Shown: piece after piece, positions 23,714 through 31,464 of the stretch
Layout of the letters: the number at the start of each line of letters is the position of its first letter
How positions within the stretch are numbered: position 1 is the first letter of the stretch
Assembly: GCA_035359995.1 (NCBI GenBank)
Contig: DAORZT010000027.1
Span: 1-33,445, forward strand
Direction: 5' to 3'
DNA from: JAKPCT01 sp029553165
Lineage (GTDB): Bacteria; Bacillota; UBA4882; UBA8346
DNA length: 33,445 nucleotides
Notes under the pieces: generated by a model
Databases searched by the model: none
The model's input: only the letters and a program-made list of their open reading frames with translations
Told to the model about the DNA's origin: nothing
Translations under genes and position numbers: made by a program

Positions 23714-24793
23714 ATGGGTAATTTGAATGAAGCCGATTTTTGGGATTCAGTCAAATGGGAACAGGATAGAATAATAATTTTGGAACAGACTAAACTGCCT
23801 CTCGAGACTGTTTTTGAGGAATTAACCGTTGTTGAACAAGTCTGGGAGGCGATCCGGCAACTGAAAGTAAGAGGAGCACCGGTCATAGGTATTACTGCTG
23901 CTTATGGACTATATCTGGCGGTAATGAATTCTGAGGCTGAAAATTTTGAACAGTTCTGGACCGAACTCAAGCAGCATTCTGACTATCTCGCTTCTTCGAG
24001 GCCAACAGCGGTCAATCTTTTCTGGGCGTTGGCGCGAATGGAGAGTTGCGCCCAGAGAGCGAAAGGACTTCCCATCAATAAAATAAAAGAATTGTTATTA
24101 GAGGAAGCCCATTTAATTAAAGCAGAAAATACCGAGATCTGTTCCAATATTGCCAAATATGCCCTTCCGTTAATCAAAGACGGAATGGGGATTTTAACTC
24201 ATTGTAATGCAGGGTCCATTGCAACAGCAACCAAATACGGTACTGCATTGGCGCCAATCTACCTTGCACATGAACAGGGTTTACGGTTAAAGGTGTTTGC
24301 TGATGAAACACGGCCTTTAAACCAAGGTTCAAGGCTGACTACATGGGAATTACAGAAAGCAGGAATTGATGTGACATTAATCTGTGATAATATGGCGGCT
24401 GCAGTGATGGCGCAAGGCAAAATACAGGCAGTCTTTGTTGGGTGTGACCGGGTGGCCCGAAATGGTGATGCTGCAAATAAGATCGGTACTTATGGAGTGG
24501 CAATCTTGGCTAAAGAGCATGGTATTCCGTTTTATGTGGCTGCTCCGACATCAACGATTGATATTTCGATTGCCACGGGAAAAGAGATTCGGATTGAAGA
24601 GCGTTACGCAGATGAAGTTACTTGCGGATTGGGGAAACGGACTGCCCCGCTGGATGTTAAAGTATACAATCCGGCCTTTGATGTGACACCCGCCAAATAT
24701 ATTACCGCAATTATTACTGAGAAAGGAATTATCGAACCGCCGTTTGAGTCTAAAATAGTTGAATTAATGCAAAAAACCACCCAATCAATTTAA
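23714..24793 (+). CDS. mtnA: S-methyl-5-thioribose-1-phosphate isomerase
   Basis: The 359-residue protein has the MtnA active site: RGAP (53-56), LTHCNAGS with Cys164, and VGCDRVARNGDAANKIGTYG with Asp245. These separate it from eIF2B-like relatives. It converts methylthioribose-1-phosphate to methylthioribulose-1-phosphate, and in some bacteria the 5-deoxy analogue. This product is the expected RLP substrate. It is the last gene of the rightward operon; its stop codon lies inside the loop of the terminator hairpin. The usual next genes (mtnB, mtnX or mtnW, mtnD) are absent from the window. Confidence 0.95.
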   Translation: MGNLNEADFWDSVKWEQDRIIILEQTKLPLETVFEELTVVEQVWEAIRQLKVRGAPVIGITAAYGLYLAVMNSEAENFEQFWTELKQHSDYLASSRPTAVNLFWALARMESCAQRAKGLPINKIKELLLEEAHLIKAENTEICSNIAKYALPLIKDGMGILTHCNAGSIATATKYGTALAPIYLAHEQGLRLKVFADETRPLNQGSRLTTWELQKAGIDVTLICDNMAAAVMAQGKIQAVFVGCDRVARNGDAANKIGTYGVAILAKEHGIPFYVAAPTSTIDISIATGKEIRIEERYADEVTCGLGKRTAPLDVKVYNPAFDVTPAKYITAIITEKGIIEPPFESKIVELMQKTTQSI

Positions 24794-24804
24794 TGGGTGG
24801 TTTT
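24773..24804. terminator. Bidirectional terminator between mtnA and the second chemoreceptor
   Basis: AAAACCACCCA (24773-24783) pairs with TGGGTGGTTTT (24794-24804). T-runs lie on both sides in the appropriate sense, TTTT rightward and TTTTTT leftward. It serves mtnA and the converging chemoreceptor gene. Confidence 0.85.
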
Positions 24805-24830
24805 AATTTATTATTTGTTATGGAAATAAA

Positions 24831-26516
24831 TTAATTGATTTGGAAGAGCTCAATTGCTTGTTTTAAAGTACTGGCAATTTGGCGGAGATTTTCAGCTAAG
24901 GCAGTTACTTGTTGCATTGAAGCGCTTTGTTCTTCAGCAATTGCCGACACCTCTTGGGTGCTGGCTAAGTTTTCTTCACTGATTGCTGCAATAGCACTAA
25001 TTGCTTCGGTTGCCTTATCGTTTGTGGCTGCCATTTGCTTAGTCGATTTAACGATTAGATCAATCTGCGAGATTGTGTTCATTAAAGTTTTATAAATCTC
25101 TTGGAATGTTACAGTAGCTTCGGTTGCTAAATCCTTACCTGATTCAGCCAAGACTATTCCCTGATGCATTGCTTCGCCTGCCTGGTTTGTCCGGTCTTGG
25201 ATTTTCTTAATCAAGCCAGATATCAAACGGGCAGATTGTTTGGATTGTTCGGCTAATTTTCCGGTTTCTTTAGCTACAACTGCAAAACCTTTACCATGCT
25301 CACCGGCCCGGGCAGCTTCGATCGATGCATTTAGAGCCAAAAGACTGGTCTGTTCAGCAATACCTTCGATGATAGTAGTAATGGAACTGATCTCCTCTGA
25401 AGTGCTCACTAAAACATTAATAACATCGGCTGCTTCTTTGGTGGCATTATACAAGGAGTTGATTGCTGCTGCAACATCATTGGTAACTTTATAACCAAGT
25501 TCTGCTGAGTGAGCAACCTGATTGGAAAAAGTACCAATTGTTTGCGAGTCTCTGGTAACTTGAATAACCATCTCAGATAACTTTTGAATTGAGTGGACAA
25601 CTTCCGTGATTTGTTTAGTCTGTTCGGAAGTAGCAGTAGCAAGTTCGTCAGCTGCTTTTGCTACTTCTAATGCTGATCTGCCGGTATCCATGGAAACCAT
25701 GTTCAATTCGGCGCTGGCAGTATCAATTGCGTGTGACTTTTCTGTAACATCAATTATTAAGCTACGTAGTCCCTGAATAGCTTTGTTGAGTCCTTTTACG
25801 GCTTCGGTTACTTCCAGTGAACCAATTGGATCAGTTTTATGAGTAGTTAGATTACCGGTCCCTAATGATTTTACCCTTTCAACCATCTTGGTTAACGGAA
25901 GAGAGATAAATCCGGCGATAAGCAAGCCAATTAAGACTGCAAAAAATGAACCTACTATCATAATTATTAAATTCATGGTCTTCAATCTTGAGGCGAGTTT
26001 ATCACTTTCCAAATAGAGATTATAATTGTTACTAATAGTTGTGTTTTGTAAATAGCGGACTAAGCCTTGTACCTTATCAACTTCTTTACTGAGAATCGTG
26101 TAATTATTATAAGTGATTGGTTGGGAGATAGTCGCTTTTATTGTTGTAAAAGATTGATCTAACTTTTCTTTTGTAGAGTCATCAATAGCTTTCATTGTTT
26201 GGATCAAATTAAACAATGCCTGGATTTCGATTTGAGTATTAGGTTTTAATGCAGTTTGATTAATCAAGGCTTCTGCATAAACAGTGCGAATCTTTTCAAC
26301 ATTAACTGCTACGGATGATAGATCTTCTTTTCCCATCGAAGATGAACTTTCATAAATAGTTTTAGTATTTTGATGGATTGCACTCATAGCTTGGTTACTG
26401 TTGATACTTAGGATTACCATCAAAATAACCATCATGATAATAATGGACAGGATTTGATAGAATACGCTGATTTTGGAGAGGATTTTTTTTAGAGAGTTAA
26501 GTAGGTTAGAAAACAT
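24831..26516 (-). CDS. Methyl-accepting chemotaxis protein (convergent to mtnA)
   Basis: The 561-residue chemoreceptor has TM1 (about 20-40), an extracytoplasmic helical 4HB-like sensor of about 140 residues, TM2 (about 184-207), HAMP, and the signalling hairpin with tip AEQTSLLALNASIEAARAGE. It differs from the first receptor in the sensor sequence, so the two are not recent duplicates. ATG 26516 follows GGAGGTG. A good sigma-28 promoter lies 56-82 bases upstream, which fits membership in the flagellar regulon. It flanks the methylthioribose operon at the far end. Confidence 0.93.
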   Translation of the reverse strand: MFSNLLNSLKKILSKISVFYQILSIIIMMVILMVILSINSNQAMSAIHQNTKTIYESSSSMGKEDLSSVAVNVEKIRTVYAEALINQTALKPNTQIEIQALFNLIQTMKAIDDSTKEKLDQSFTTIKATISQPITYNNYTILSKEVDKVQGLVRYLQNTTISNNYNLYLESDKLASRLKTMNLIIMIVGSFFAVLIGLLIAGFISLPLTKMVERVKSLGTGNLTTHKTDPIGSLEVTEAVKGLNKAIQGLRSLIIDVTEKSHAIDTASAELNMVSMDTGRSALEVAKAADELATATSEQTKQITEVVHSIQKLSEMVIQVTRDSQTIGTFSNQVAHSAELGYKVTNDVAAAINSLYNATKEAADVINVLVSTSEEISSITTIIEGIAEQTSLLALNASIEAARAGEHGKGFAVVAKETGKLAEQSKQSARLISGLIKKIQDRTNQAGEAMHQGIVLAESGKDLATEATVTFQEIYKTLMNTISQIDLIVKSTKQMAATNDKATEAISAIAAISEENLASTQEVSAIAEEQSASMQQVTALAENLRQIASTLKQAIELFQIN

Positions 26517-26548
26517 TCAAGCACCTCCAAAAAATAAAGGAACGAATC

Positions 26549-26601
26549 ACTTAAGCATTTTGACTAGTTGTATATCGGTAATAGTTACATGATGCTTAAG
26601 T
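26549..26601. repeat. 10-bp inverted repeat around the chemoreceptor promoter
   Basis: ACTTAAGCAT (26549-26558) and ATGCTTAAGT (26592-26601) are exact inverted copies 33 bases apart. Because each core CTTAAG is self-complementary, they also read as near direct repeats (CTTAAGCATTTTG and CTTAAGTATTTTG). They enclose the sigma-28 -10 box, suggesting a regulator-binding pair. Confidence 0.5.
26572..26598 (-). promoter_or_regulatory. Sigma-D/sigma-28-like promoter of the second chemoreceptor
   Basis: On the minus strand TAAG (26598-26595), 15 bases, ACCGATAT (26579-26572). Ten of twelve positions match TAAA-N15-GCCGATAT. Confidence 0.75.
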
Positions 26602-26891
26602 ATTTTGTAACAATAAAATTAAAAAACTAATAGTTGTTTCATGATTTAAAATATTCTTCATAACTGCCTTAAATCCTTGTTAATACAATTAAAAATGTTA
26701 AAATTTTGTGACAATAAGCTCTTTAAAGATCAGAAAATGACAAATATGATAAAATATACTATCAAAATAGGAAGTAATTATTTGGATTAATAGATAAAAT
26801 TGATACTTTTTAATATAAACTGTAAAGAGAATAAGAAGAATCAAGCAATTCAGTTTACAGATATACAATATATAATTTTATCTACAATAAG
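26602..26891. other. AT-rich intergenic region without a supported gene
   Basis: No open frame with a ribosome binding site was found. The only notable structure is an inverted repeat, CTGTAAA (26820-26826) with TTTACAG (26854-26860). Confidence 0.4.
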
Positions 26892-26919
26892 TTGAAGCTC
26901 CAACAGCTTTCTGTATAAT
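26892..26919 (+). promoter_or_regulatory. Sigma-A promoter ahead of the WG-repeat gene region
   Basis: TTGAAG (26892-26897), 16 bases, perfect TATAAT (26914-26919). AAGCT/AGCTT form a small inverted repeat between the boxes. The predicted start is near 26926. Confidence 0.6.
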
Positions 26920-26925
26920 AATTGA

Positions 26926-27007
26926 ACGTCTTCCAATGGTTCTTAATAGTCAGTTATTGTAAAATTAAAATATTTAATGTTTATAAGACCTGGCAGGGGT
27001 CTTTTTT
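26926..27007 (+). ncRNA. Possible 80-base small RNA or attenuated leader
   Basis: The region lies between a good promoter and an intrinsic terminator (AAGACC 26985-26990 with GGTCTT 26998-27003, then T to 27007) and holds no ORF. It may be a free small RNA or the prematurely ended leader of the WG-repeat gene 75 bases downstream. After the terminator a 12-codon frame (27031-27066, AAAGGAG site) precedes that gene. Confidence 0.35.
26985..27007 (+). terminator. Intrinsic terminator before the WG-repeat gene
   Basis: AAGACC pairs with GGTCTT across a 7-base loop, and the T-run continues to 27007. It lies upstream of a same-strand gene, so it either ends a small RNA or regulates read-through. 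Confidence 0.6.
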
Positions 27008-27082
27008 ATTTTAAAGGAGATTTGATCAAAATGGCGAAATGTGTAAATTATACTCTATCAGTCTGAAAAGGGGTTTGGAAGT

Positions 27083-27694
27083 TTGAAACAGTTTTTACTA
27101 TTGATGATTTTGGCGCTTGTATTACTTATGGGGTGTCAAGAAAATATTCTTACTCCATTCCAAGTTAACGATCTTTGGGGCTATCAGGATGCTAATGGCA
27201 ATATTGTTATTGAGCCCCAATATATTTTTGCCGAACCCTTTTCGAAATATGGTTTGGCCCTGGTGGCCAGTTTAGAAGATGGCTGGGTGTTTATCAACAG
27301 TCAAGGGGAATTGGTGATTAAACCATATTATCTTGCTAATAATAACAGCTGTGATCGTTTTAGTGACGGGCTATGCCGCTATGAGGAGAATGGTAAAATA
27401 GGCTATTTTGATGAAAAAGGAACAATTCAAATTAAGGCTCAATTTGAATATGGTTCTGCTTTTATTAATGGATACGCCGCTGTTGCCAAAGATGTTAGTT
27501 TTGAAGAAGTCGGCGAATTGACTTTCGTTCGTTCCAATCAATGGGGGTTCATTAACAAAAACGGTCAATTGGTGATTCCATATCAGTATGAAGCAATCAT
27601 TGAACCATTTAATGAACAAGGAAGGGCTGTAGTAAAAAAAGACAGACGGCAGATAATTATTGATCAGAAAGGTATTGAACTGGGCGAACAATAA
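27083..27694 (+). CDS. WG-repeat lipoprotein
   Basis: The 203-residue product starts with a lipoprotein signal peptide (lipobox LMGC, Cys18). Four WG-type repeats follow: LWGYQDANGNIVIEPQY, GWVFINSQGELVIKPYY, IGYFDEKGTIQIKAQF and QWGFINKNGQLVIPYQY. WG repeats form beta-rich surface domains of unclear function. The start is TTG 27083 with a GGGG/GGAAG-type site upstream. It is the first of five same-strand genes of uncertain role. Confidence 0.8.
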   Translation: MKQFLLLMILALVLLMGCQENILTPFQVNDLWGYQDANGNIVIEPQYIFAEPFSKYGLALVASLEDGWVFINSQGELVIKPYYLANNNSCDRFSDGLCRYEENGKIGYFDEKGTIQIKAQFEYGSAFINGYAAVAKDVSFEEVGELTFVRSNQWGFINKNGQLVIPYQYEAIIEPFNEQGRAVVKKDRRQIIIDQKGIELGEQ

Positions 27695-27775
27695 AAGATT
27701 AAAGAATTATTTTTATTGAATTACCAAATGAGTATGTTAGTGTTTGAAGTACAAATGCCAAAAGGGGGGTTGTAT

Positions 27776-28444
27776 TTGAGAAGAATAAAAAACGACTTAT
27801 CTGGAGATGTTACTGCAAAATTAAATTGGAAATTGTGGTTCAATATTTTAGGTTTCGTTCTGTTTTTCATTAATTGTAGCATTATTGTGCTCCATCGCCA
27901 ATTCTTCTTCGATTATGGTAATAGTTTTAGAATTGTAGAAATGTATATTTTTTCAACATTTACTATCCTGATTTATTTGGGTTATAGTGTTATTTTCTGT
28001 GTTATTAATCTAGTCAGGTTTTTATTACAAAAAAAGAAGCTTGAGCTAGCTCCGATATTATTACTTATGGCTCAGATAATTGTTATTTCTTTAGCATTAA
28101 CCTATCCGACAGCAGATTTTTATAAAGCAAAAGAAAAAAGCCTTAATGAGTTAGCAAGCTATATTGAGAATAAATATCCTGAAAGGACAACCGATCTAGT
28201 CCTAAATGCAATATCACTTCCAGATAAATTAGATAAAGATTTCAAGTTATGGCCGGTTGATGTTCAAATTAAGGATGGCGTTATAAAAATTCGTGTTAAA
28301 TTAAGCGGAAGTTCGTTTGGTACTCATAGGTTTATGTTATATCGGTCAGATGGCCAAAATCCGGATAATCATGATTTGTCATCAAAAAAATCAATATTTG
28401 AGCATAAAAGTGAGAATTGGTTTTTGGTTGATTGGAGAGATTGA
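27776..28444 (+). CDS. Uncharacterised membrane protein
   Basis: The protein has about 222 residues from TTG 27776, which lies six bases after GGGGGG (27764-27769). A longer frame to 27716 lacks a site. It has three membrane helices (about 20-39, 55-85 and 91-110), then a soluble C-terminal domain of about 110 residues beginning PTADFYKAKEKSLNELASYI. No family is recognised. It overlaps or abuts the next gene, which also codes for a membrane protein, so a joint complex is possible. Confidence 0.65.
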   Translation: MRRIKNDLSGDVTAKLNWKLWFNILGFVLFFINCSIIVLHRQFFFDYGNSFRIVEMYIFSTFTILIYLGYSVIFCVINLVRFLLQKKKLELAPILLLMAQIIVISLALTYPTADFYKAKEKSLNELASYIENKYPERTTDLVLNAISLPDKLDKDFKLWPVDVQIKDGVIKIRVKLSGSSFGTHRFMLYRSDGQNPDNHDLSSKKSIFEHKSENWFLVDWRD

Positions 28445-28449
28445 TCTTA

Positions 28450-29049
28450 TTGAATGGGGTTAATGAGACATTTATTCCTAAATATGAAAGAAGACTGTGG
28501 TTTAGTATTATTATAACAATAGTTGTAATTTTATTTTTGATTGTTATCTCAATAATTTTTTCCGCTTTCAAGGTATTGTTATTTGCATTTTTGCTATTAT
28601 TAATTTTAGCTGGAATTTTTTTAAATCTGGCAAAATGTATTAACTTTGGAGATAGAATAGTAATCCAAAGGTATTTTTTTAAAGAGGTAATCTTAAATTA
28701 TGAAGATATTGAATATGTTGGAGTTACATATTTAAAAACTACTACAATAAAACTCGGTTTTACGCACATGATTAATGCAAGTGATTTGATTACATTGCTT
28801 AATCAGAAAATGAAGAACGGTTTAATTCCAGAAAGTCCAAACGTAAAGGAGTTTGCTTTTCAAGAACTCAGATCTATTGGTGCTCTCAAATTGACCGCAT
28901 ACATAACAGTCCCGATATTGATTGCAGTTAGAGTTGCACATTTTTTTGATTTGTCTATCTTAAAAAACAATATATTTAATCTATTAATTATTCTAATTCC
29001 AATTGGAACATATTTTACTGCATGGATCTTATTTAAGAAAAGGAATTAG
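28450..29049 (+). CDS. Membrane protein with a PH-like domain
   Basis: The protein has about 199 residues. Two N-terminal helices (LWFSIIITIVVILFLIVISI and VLLFAFLLLLILAGIFLNLA) precede a soluble part with the pattern of bacterial PH-like (DUF304-type) domains: GDRIVIQRYFFKEVILNYED and VTYLKTTTIKLGF. Two further helices close the protein. TTG 28450 is the likely start, eleven bases after GGAGAG. Other in-frame TTG codons at 28432 and 28441 are possible, and the first would overlap the preceding gene. Function unknown. Confidence 0.6.
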   Translation: MNGVNETFIPKYERRLWFSIIITIVVILFLIVISIIFSAFKVLLFAFLLLLILAGIFLNLAKCINFGDRIVIQRYFFKEVILNYEDIEYVGVTYLKTTTIKLGFTHMINASDLITLLNQKMKNGLIPESPNVKEFAFQELRSIGALKLTAYITVPILIAVRVAHFFDLSILKNNIFNLLIILIPIGTYFTAWILFKKRN

Positions 29050-29112
29050 TACCGAAGTAGAAGAGTTCCTTGATGGAGCTTATTTTTGGTGCGAAAGGTT
29101 TAAGGTGATTTT

Positions 29113-29745
29113 GTGAAAAGAATTATAGTAACATTGATTTCATTATTGATAATAATTTTGTTGGTCTATATCGTTGACCTTCAGGGACGACAAGCAATTA
29201 GGACAACGGTTTCGAATTATTATGATGTAGTAAATGTCTATAAATCGCTGGTAAAGCAAGTGAGAAAAGAATCCACTGAGATAACTGTTGAGCAGTTAGA
29301 TCAATATTTTCAGGACGAATTGATCGGTAAGTATCAGGAGATAATGACGGGTAATATTTTGAACAGTTTTGAAGAGGCTATCAGAAGTTGTTCAGTTATG
29401 TCGGAAGATTATCAGATTTTATACTCAGATTTGGAAGCGATAACAATTAAAAGTGTTGAAGTTAAAAGATTAGGATTGAATAACTTTTTATGCACAGTTT
29501 TGCTTAATAGTAAGGAAAGTTACAGTAGCCTTACCTATCATCCTGTCTTGGAGACGATTGTTAAAGATTATAAAGTCTCAAATCTTACCCAGGAGGAATT
29601 TGATGAGTTTTCAAATGAAGATTTTATCATGGATCTGGATGTTAACCGGAAAGAACTTTTTTATTTACGAAAGGTCAAAGATCGTTGGTTAATCTACGAT
29701 ATACAACAAGATATTTTAAATTCAACGTTGAAGATAGAGAAATAG
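29113..29745 (+). CDS. Uncharacterised membrane-anchored protein
   Basis: The 210-residue product has one N-terminal membrane helix (about 4-22) followed by a hydrophilic, mainly helical then beta-rich domain outside the membrane. The ending DRWLIYDIQQDIL resembles the final strand of NTF2-like domains, but the similarity is only suggestive. GTG 29113 follows AAGGTGA at five bases. It belongs to the run of unknown genes 27083-30687. Confidence 0.6.
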   Translation: MKRIIVTLISLLIIILLVYIVDLQGRQAIRTTVSNYYDVVNVYKSLVKQVRKESTEITVEQLDQYFQDELIGKYQEIMTGNILNSFEEAIRSCSVMSEDYQILYSDLEAITIKSVEVKRLGLNNFLCTVLLNSKESYSSLTYHPVLETIVKDYKVSNLTQEEFDEFSNEDFIMDLDVNRKELFYLRKVKDRWLIYDIQQDILNSTLKIEK

Positions 29746-29820
29746 GGGATAGGTAGTTAAAATTGATTTAAAGCAATTATTCAGGGCCATTTTTGGACTG
29801 ATTATCTGTGAGGAGAACCG

Positions 29821-30687
29821 ATGATGAAAGAAAATTTTTACACGGTTTTAATTGAGGCGGTAAAAAATGAAGAAGCATTTGTCAAAGTTTTCTGGGTTTT
29901 TGCACAACATATTGGTGAAGCCATTGGTATTGTTGAAGCATATCTGAACACATTGGATTTAGTTAAGTTCCGGATTGAGGAAGTGGATCCGGCTGATCGG
30001 AATGATCTGCCGACAGATGTGATTGAGTTGGAACATAATAAGCTTTATTGCACTGAAGCTGGTTATAGTTATCCGATTGAGGAATATCCAGACTTCAATC
30101 TTCCTTCAGGAGTTGTTTTATCAAGTGAAGAAGGTGATTATGAATACGAAGCTCTTACTGAAGGATACCTTGTTTATGAAGATGAAGACCAAATTCAACA
30201 TCTGGAGATTGTGGTTGATCAGTCAAGGTTGTTTGATCTCTATTTTGATATTGGGGAGCTGCTCAAATCAATTCGGGTTTTTTGGTTAAGACTTGCTGAT
30301 GATTGGGAAGTCGATGGTACGCTCGAGATTTATGCGAATGAATCATTAAATGATTTGGTCCGGATTAAACAATTTGTAATGGATAATTATGAAGATATTT
30401 TCCGGAGTGGCTTCTTGACTGCTACAATCTATTCGGAAGAGGGAGCCACTAATTTGAATTTGGATGAGCATAAGATTATCCATATCTTAACCCAATCGAA
30501 AGATTTGGTAGCCGAGATCAAAGATTTTTTAGATAAGAGCAATTTTCAACATTTTGATGCAGAAAATTTTGTAAGTGTTGAATATGGTTTTCATCACTGG
30601 CATTATCGGCCGATACAATCAAAGGACCGGGCAGAGTTGATTGAACTTCTTCTGAAGAATGGTTTTTTCTTGTGGAAAAGGGAATAG
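29821..30687 (+). CDS. Uncharacterised acidic cytoplasmic protein
   Basis: The 288-residue protein has no signal peptide or membrane helix and is rich in Asp and Glu, with a markedly acidic middle (VYEDEDQIQHLEIVV). It ends with a His/Trp cluster (GFHHWHYRP) before an amphipathic helix. No family is recognised. ATG 29821 follows AGGAG. A terminator about 110 bases downstream closes the gene run. Confidence 0.65.
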   Translation: MMKENFYTVLIEAVKNEEAFVKVFWVFAQHIGEAIGIVEAYLNTLDLVKFRIEEVDPADRNDLPTDVIELEHNKLYCTEAGYSYPIEEYPDFNLPSGVVLSSEEGDYEYEALTEGYLVYEDEDQIQHLEIVVDQSRLFDLYFDIGELLKSIRVFWLRLADDWEVDGTLEIYANESLNDLVRIKQFVMDNYEDIFRSGFLTATIYSEEGATNLNLDEHKIIHILTQSKDLVAEIKDFLDKSNFQHFDAENFVSVEYGFHHWHYRPIQSKDRAELIELLLKNGFFLWKRE

Positions 30688-30794
30688 ATAGAATGATTTA
30701 ATGGCAAAGCAGTCGCTGCAAAAGTCCGCCAAATTTTCAATGGTTGTGACTATTAAGCTGATTTTCGATGCTATTCATATCTTAAACAGTTAAC

Positions 30795-30818
30795 AACGAG
30801 CTCAATGGCTCGTTTTTT
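30795..30818 (+). terminator. Intrinsic terminator ending the 27083-30687 gene run
   Basis: AACGAGC (30795-30801) pairs with GCTCGTT (30808-30814) around TCAATG, with six T to 30818. Confidence 0.85.
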
Positions 30819-30898
30819 AACATTTTGGATGCTTGAGCAAGGTTTCAGGTGTGATTAACATTATGAATCGAAAATTACTTGCTGTGAGGGTAAGAACT

Positions 30899-30927
30899 TT
30901 GAGTCAAATGGATTGTTATGGTAATAT
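30899..30927 (+). promoter_or_regulatory. Promoter of the 138-residue unknown gene
   Basis: TTGAGT (30899-30904), 17 bases, TAATAT (30922-30927), about 80 bases ahead of the start codon. The rest of the 30688-31007 gap holds only the terminator and a doubtful short frame. Confidence 0.5.
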
Positions 30928-31007
30928 TTTCTATAGAAAACCGCCATATTTTGGTAAGATGCTAAGAAGTTGGACAGTAACCATTATTAACTTAAAAGGA
31001 GCTTATT

Positions 31008-31424
31008 ATGTTGTTTCAGTATGAAGAAGAGAATGTTGTTAAAATCAAAAAAGATGTTGAGTTGGAGTTTGTCCTTGCTTATTTGGAAAGGATGAATCCT
31101 AAAACCCGATCTTTCTGCACGCTTTCAAACCAGGATGAAAGTTATGTCCAATGCGCCGGATCAAAGTTAAGGATGATTGTTGAACACCGGGGGTATCAGG
31201 GTTCAGGATTTACTCATTATGTTCTGGGCAAAAATACGAATGACCTAAGAGAGCACTCAATTAACTATAGCGGGGGTATTATCCGGTTAAAGCGGAATGA
31301 GATTTTAAGCGTTAATGATGCCAAAATTGTGTTTCAATCGTTCTATTTAACCCAAAAAATGCCGGAAGGTTATTGTTTGAGGGATAATACTCAAATGTTT
31401 GTTAAATCCGAAAAGGATCGTTAA
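31008..31424 (+). CDS. Uncharacterised 138-residue protein
   Basis: ATG 31008 follows AAAGGAG at seven bases. The product is soluble and has no recognisable domain. Its mix of short beta segments (LRMIVEHRGYQGSGFTHYVL, GIIRLKRNEILSV) recalls small immunity-type proteins, but nothing firm supports that, and no toxin gene lies next to it. It has its own promoter and stands alone between a terminator and a gene remnant. Confidence 0.6.
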   Translation: MLFQYEEENVVKIKKDVELEFVLAYLERMNPKTRSFCTLSNQDESYVQCAGSKLRMIVEHRGYQGSGFTHYVLGKNTNDLREHSINYSGGIIRLKRNEILSVNDAKIVFQSFYLTQKMPEGYCLRDNTQMFVKSEKDR

Positions 31425-31427
31425 TTA

Positions 31428-31458
31428 AGTGGATTATTATAAGTAGCAGTGGATTATT
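31428..31458 (+). repeat. 11-bp direct repeat at the edge of the HD-GYP remnant
   Basis: AGTGGATTATT occurs at 31428-31438 and 31448-31458 with a period of 20 bases. It lies between the unknown gene's stop and the truncated HD-GYP segment and could mark a rearrangement joint. Confidence 0.45.
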
Positions 31459-31464
31459 TAATAA

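Noticed and set aside
30833..31024. 63-codon ORF between the terminator and the 138-residue gene
   Set aside because: No convincing ribosome binding site, overlaps the start of the next gene, and the promoter of that gene lies inside it.
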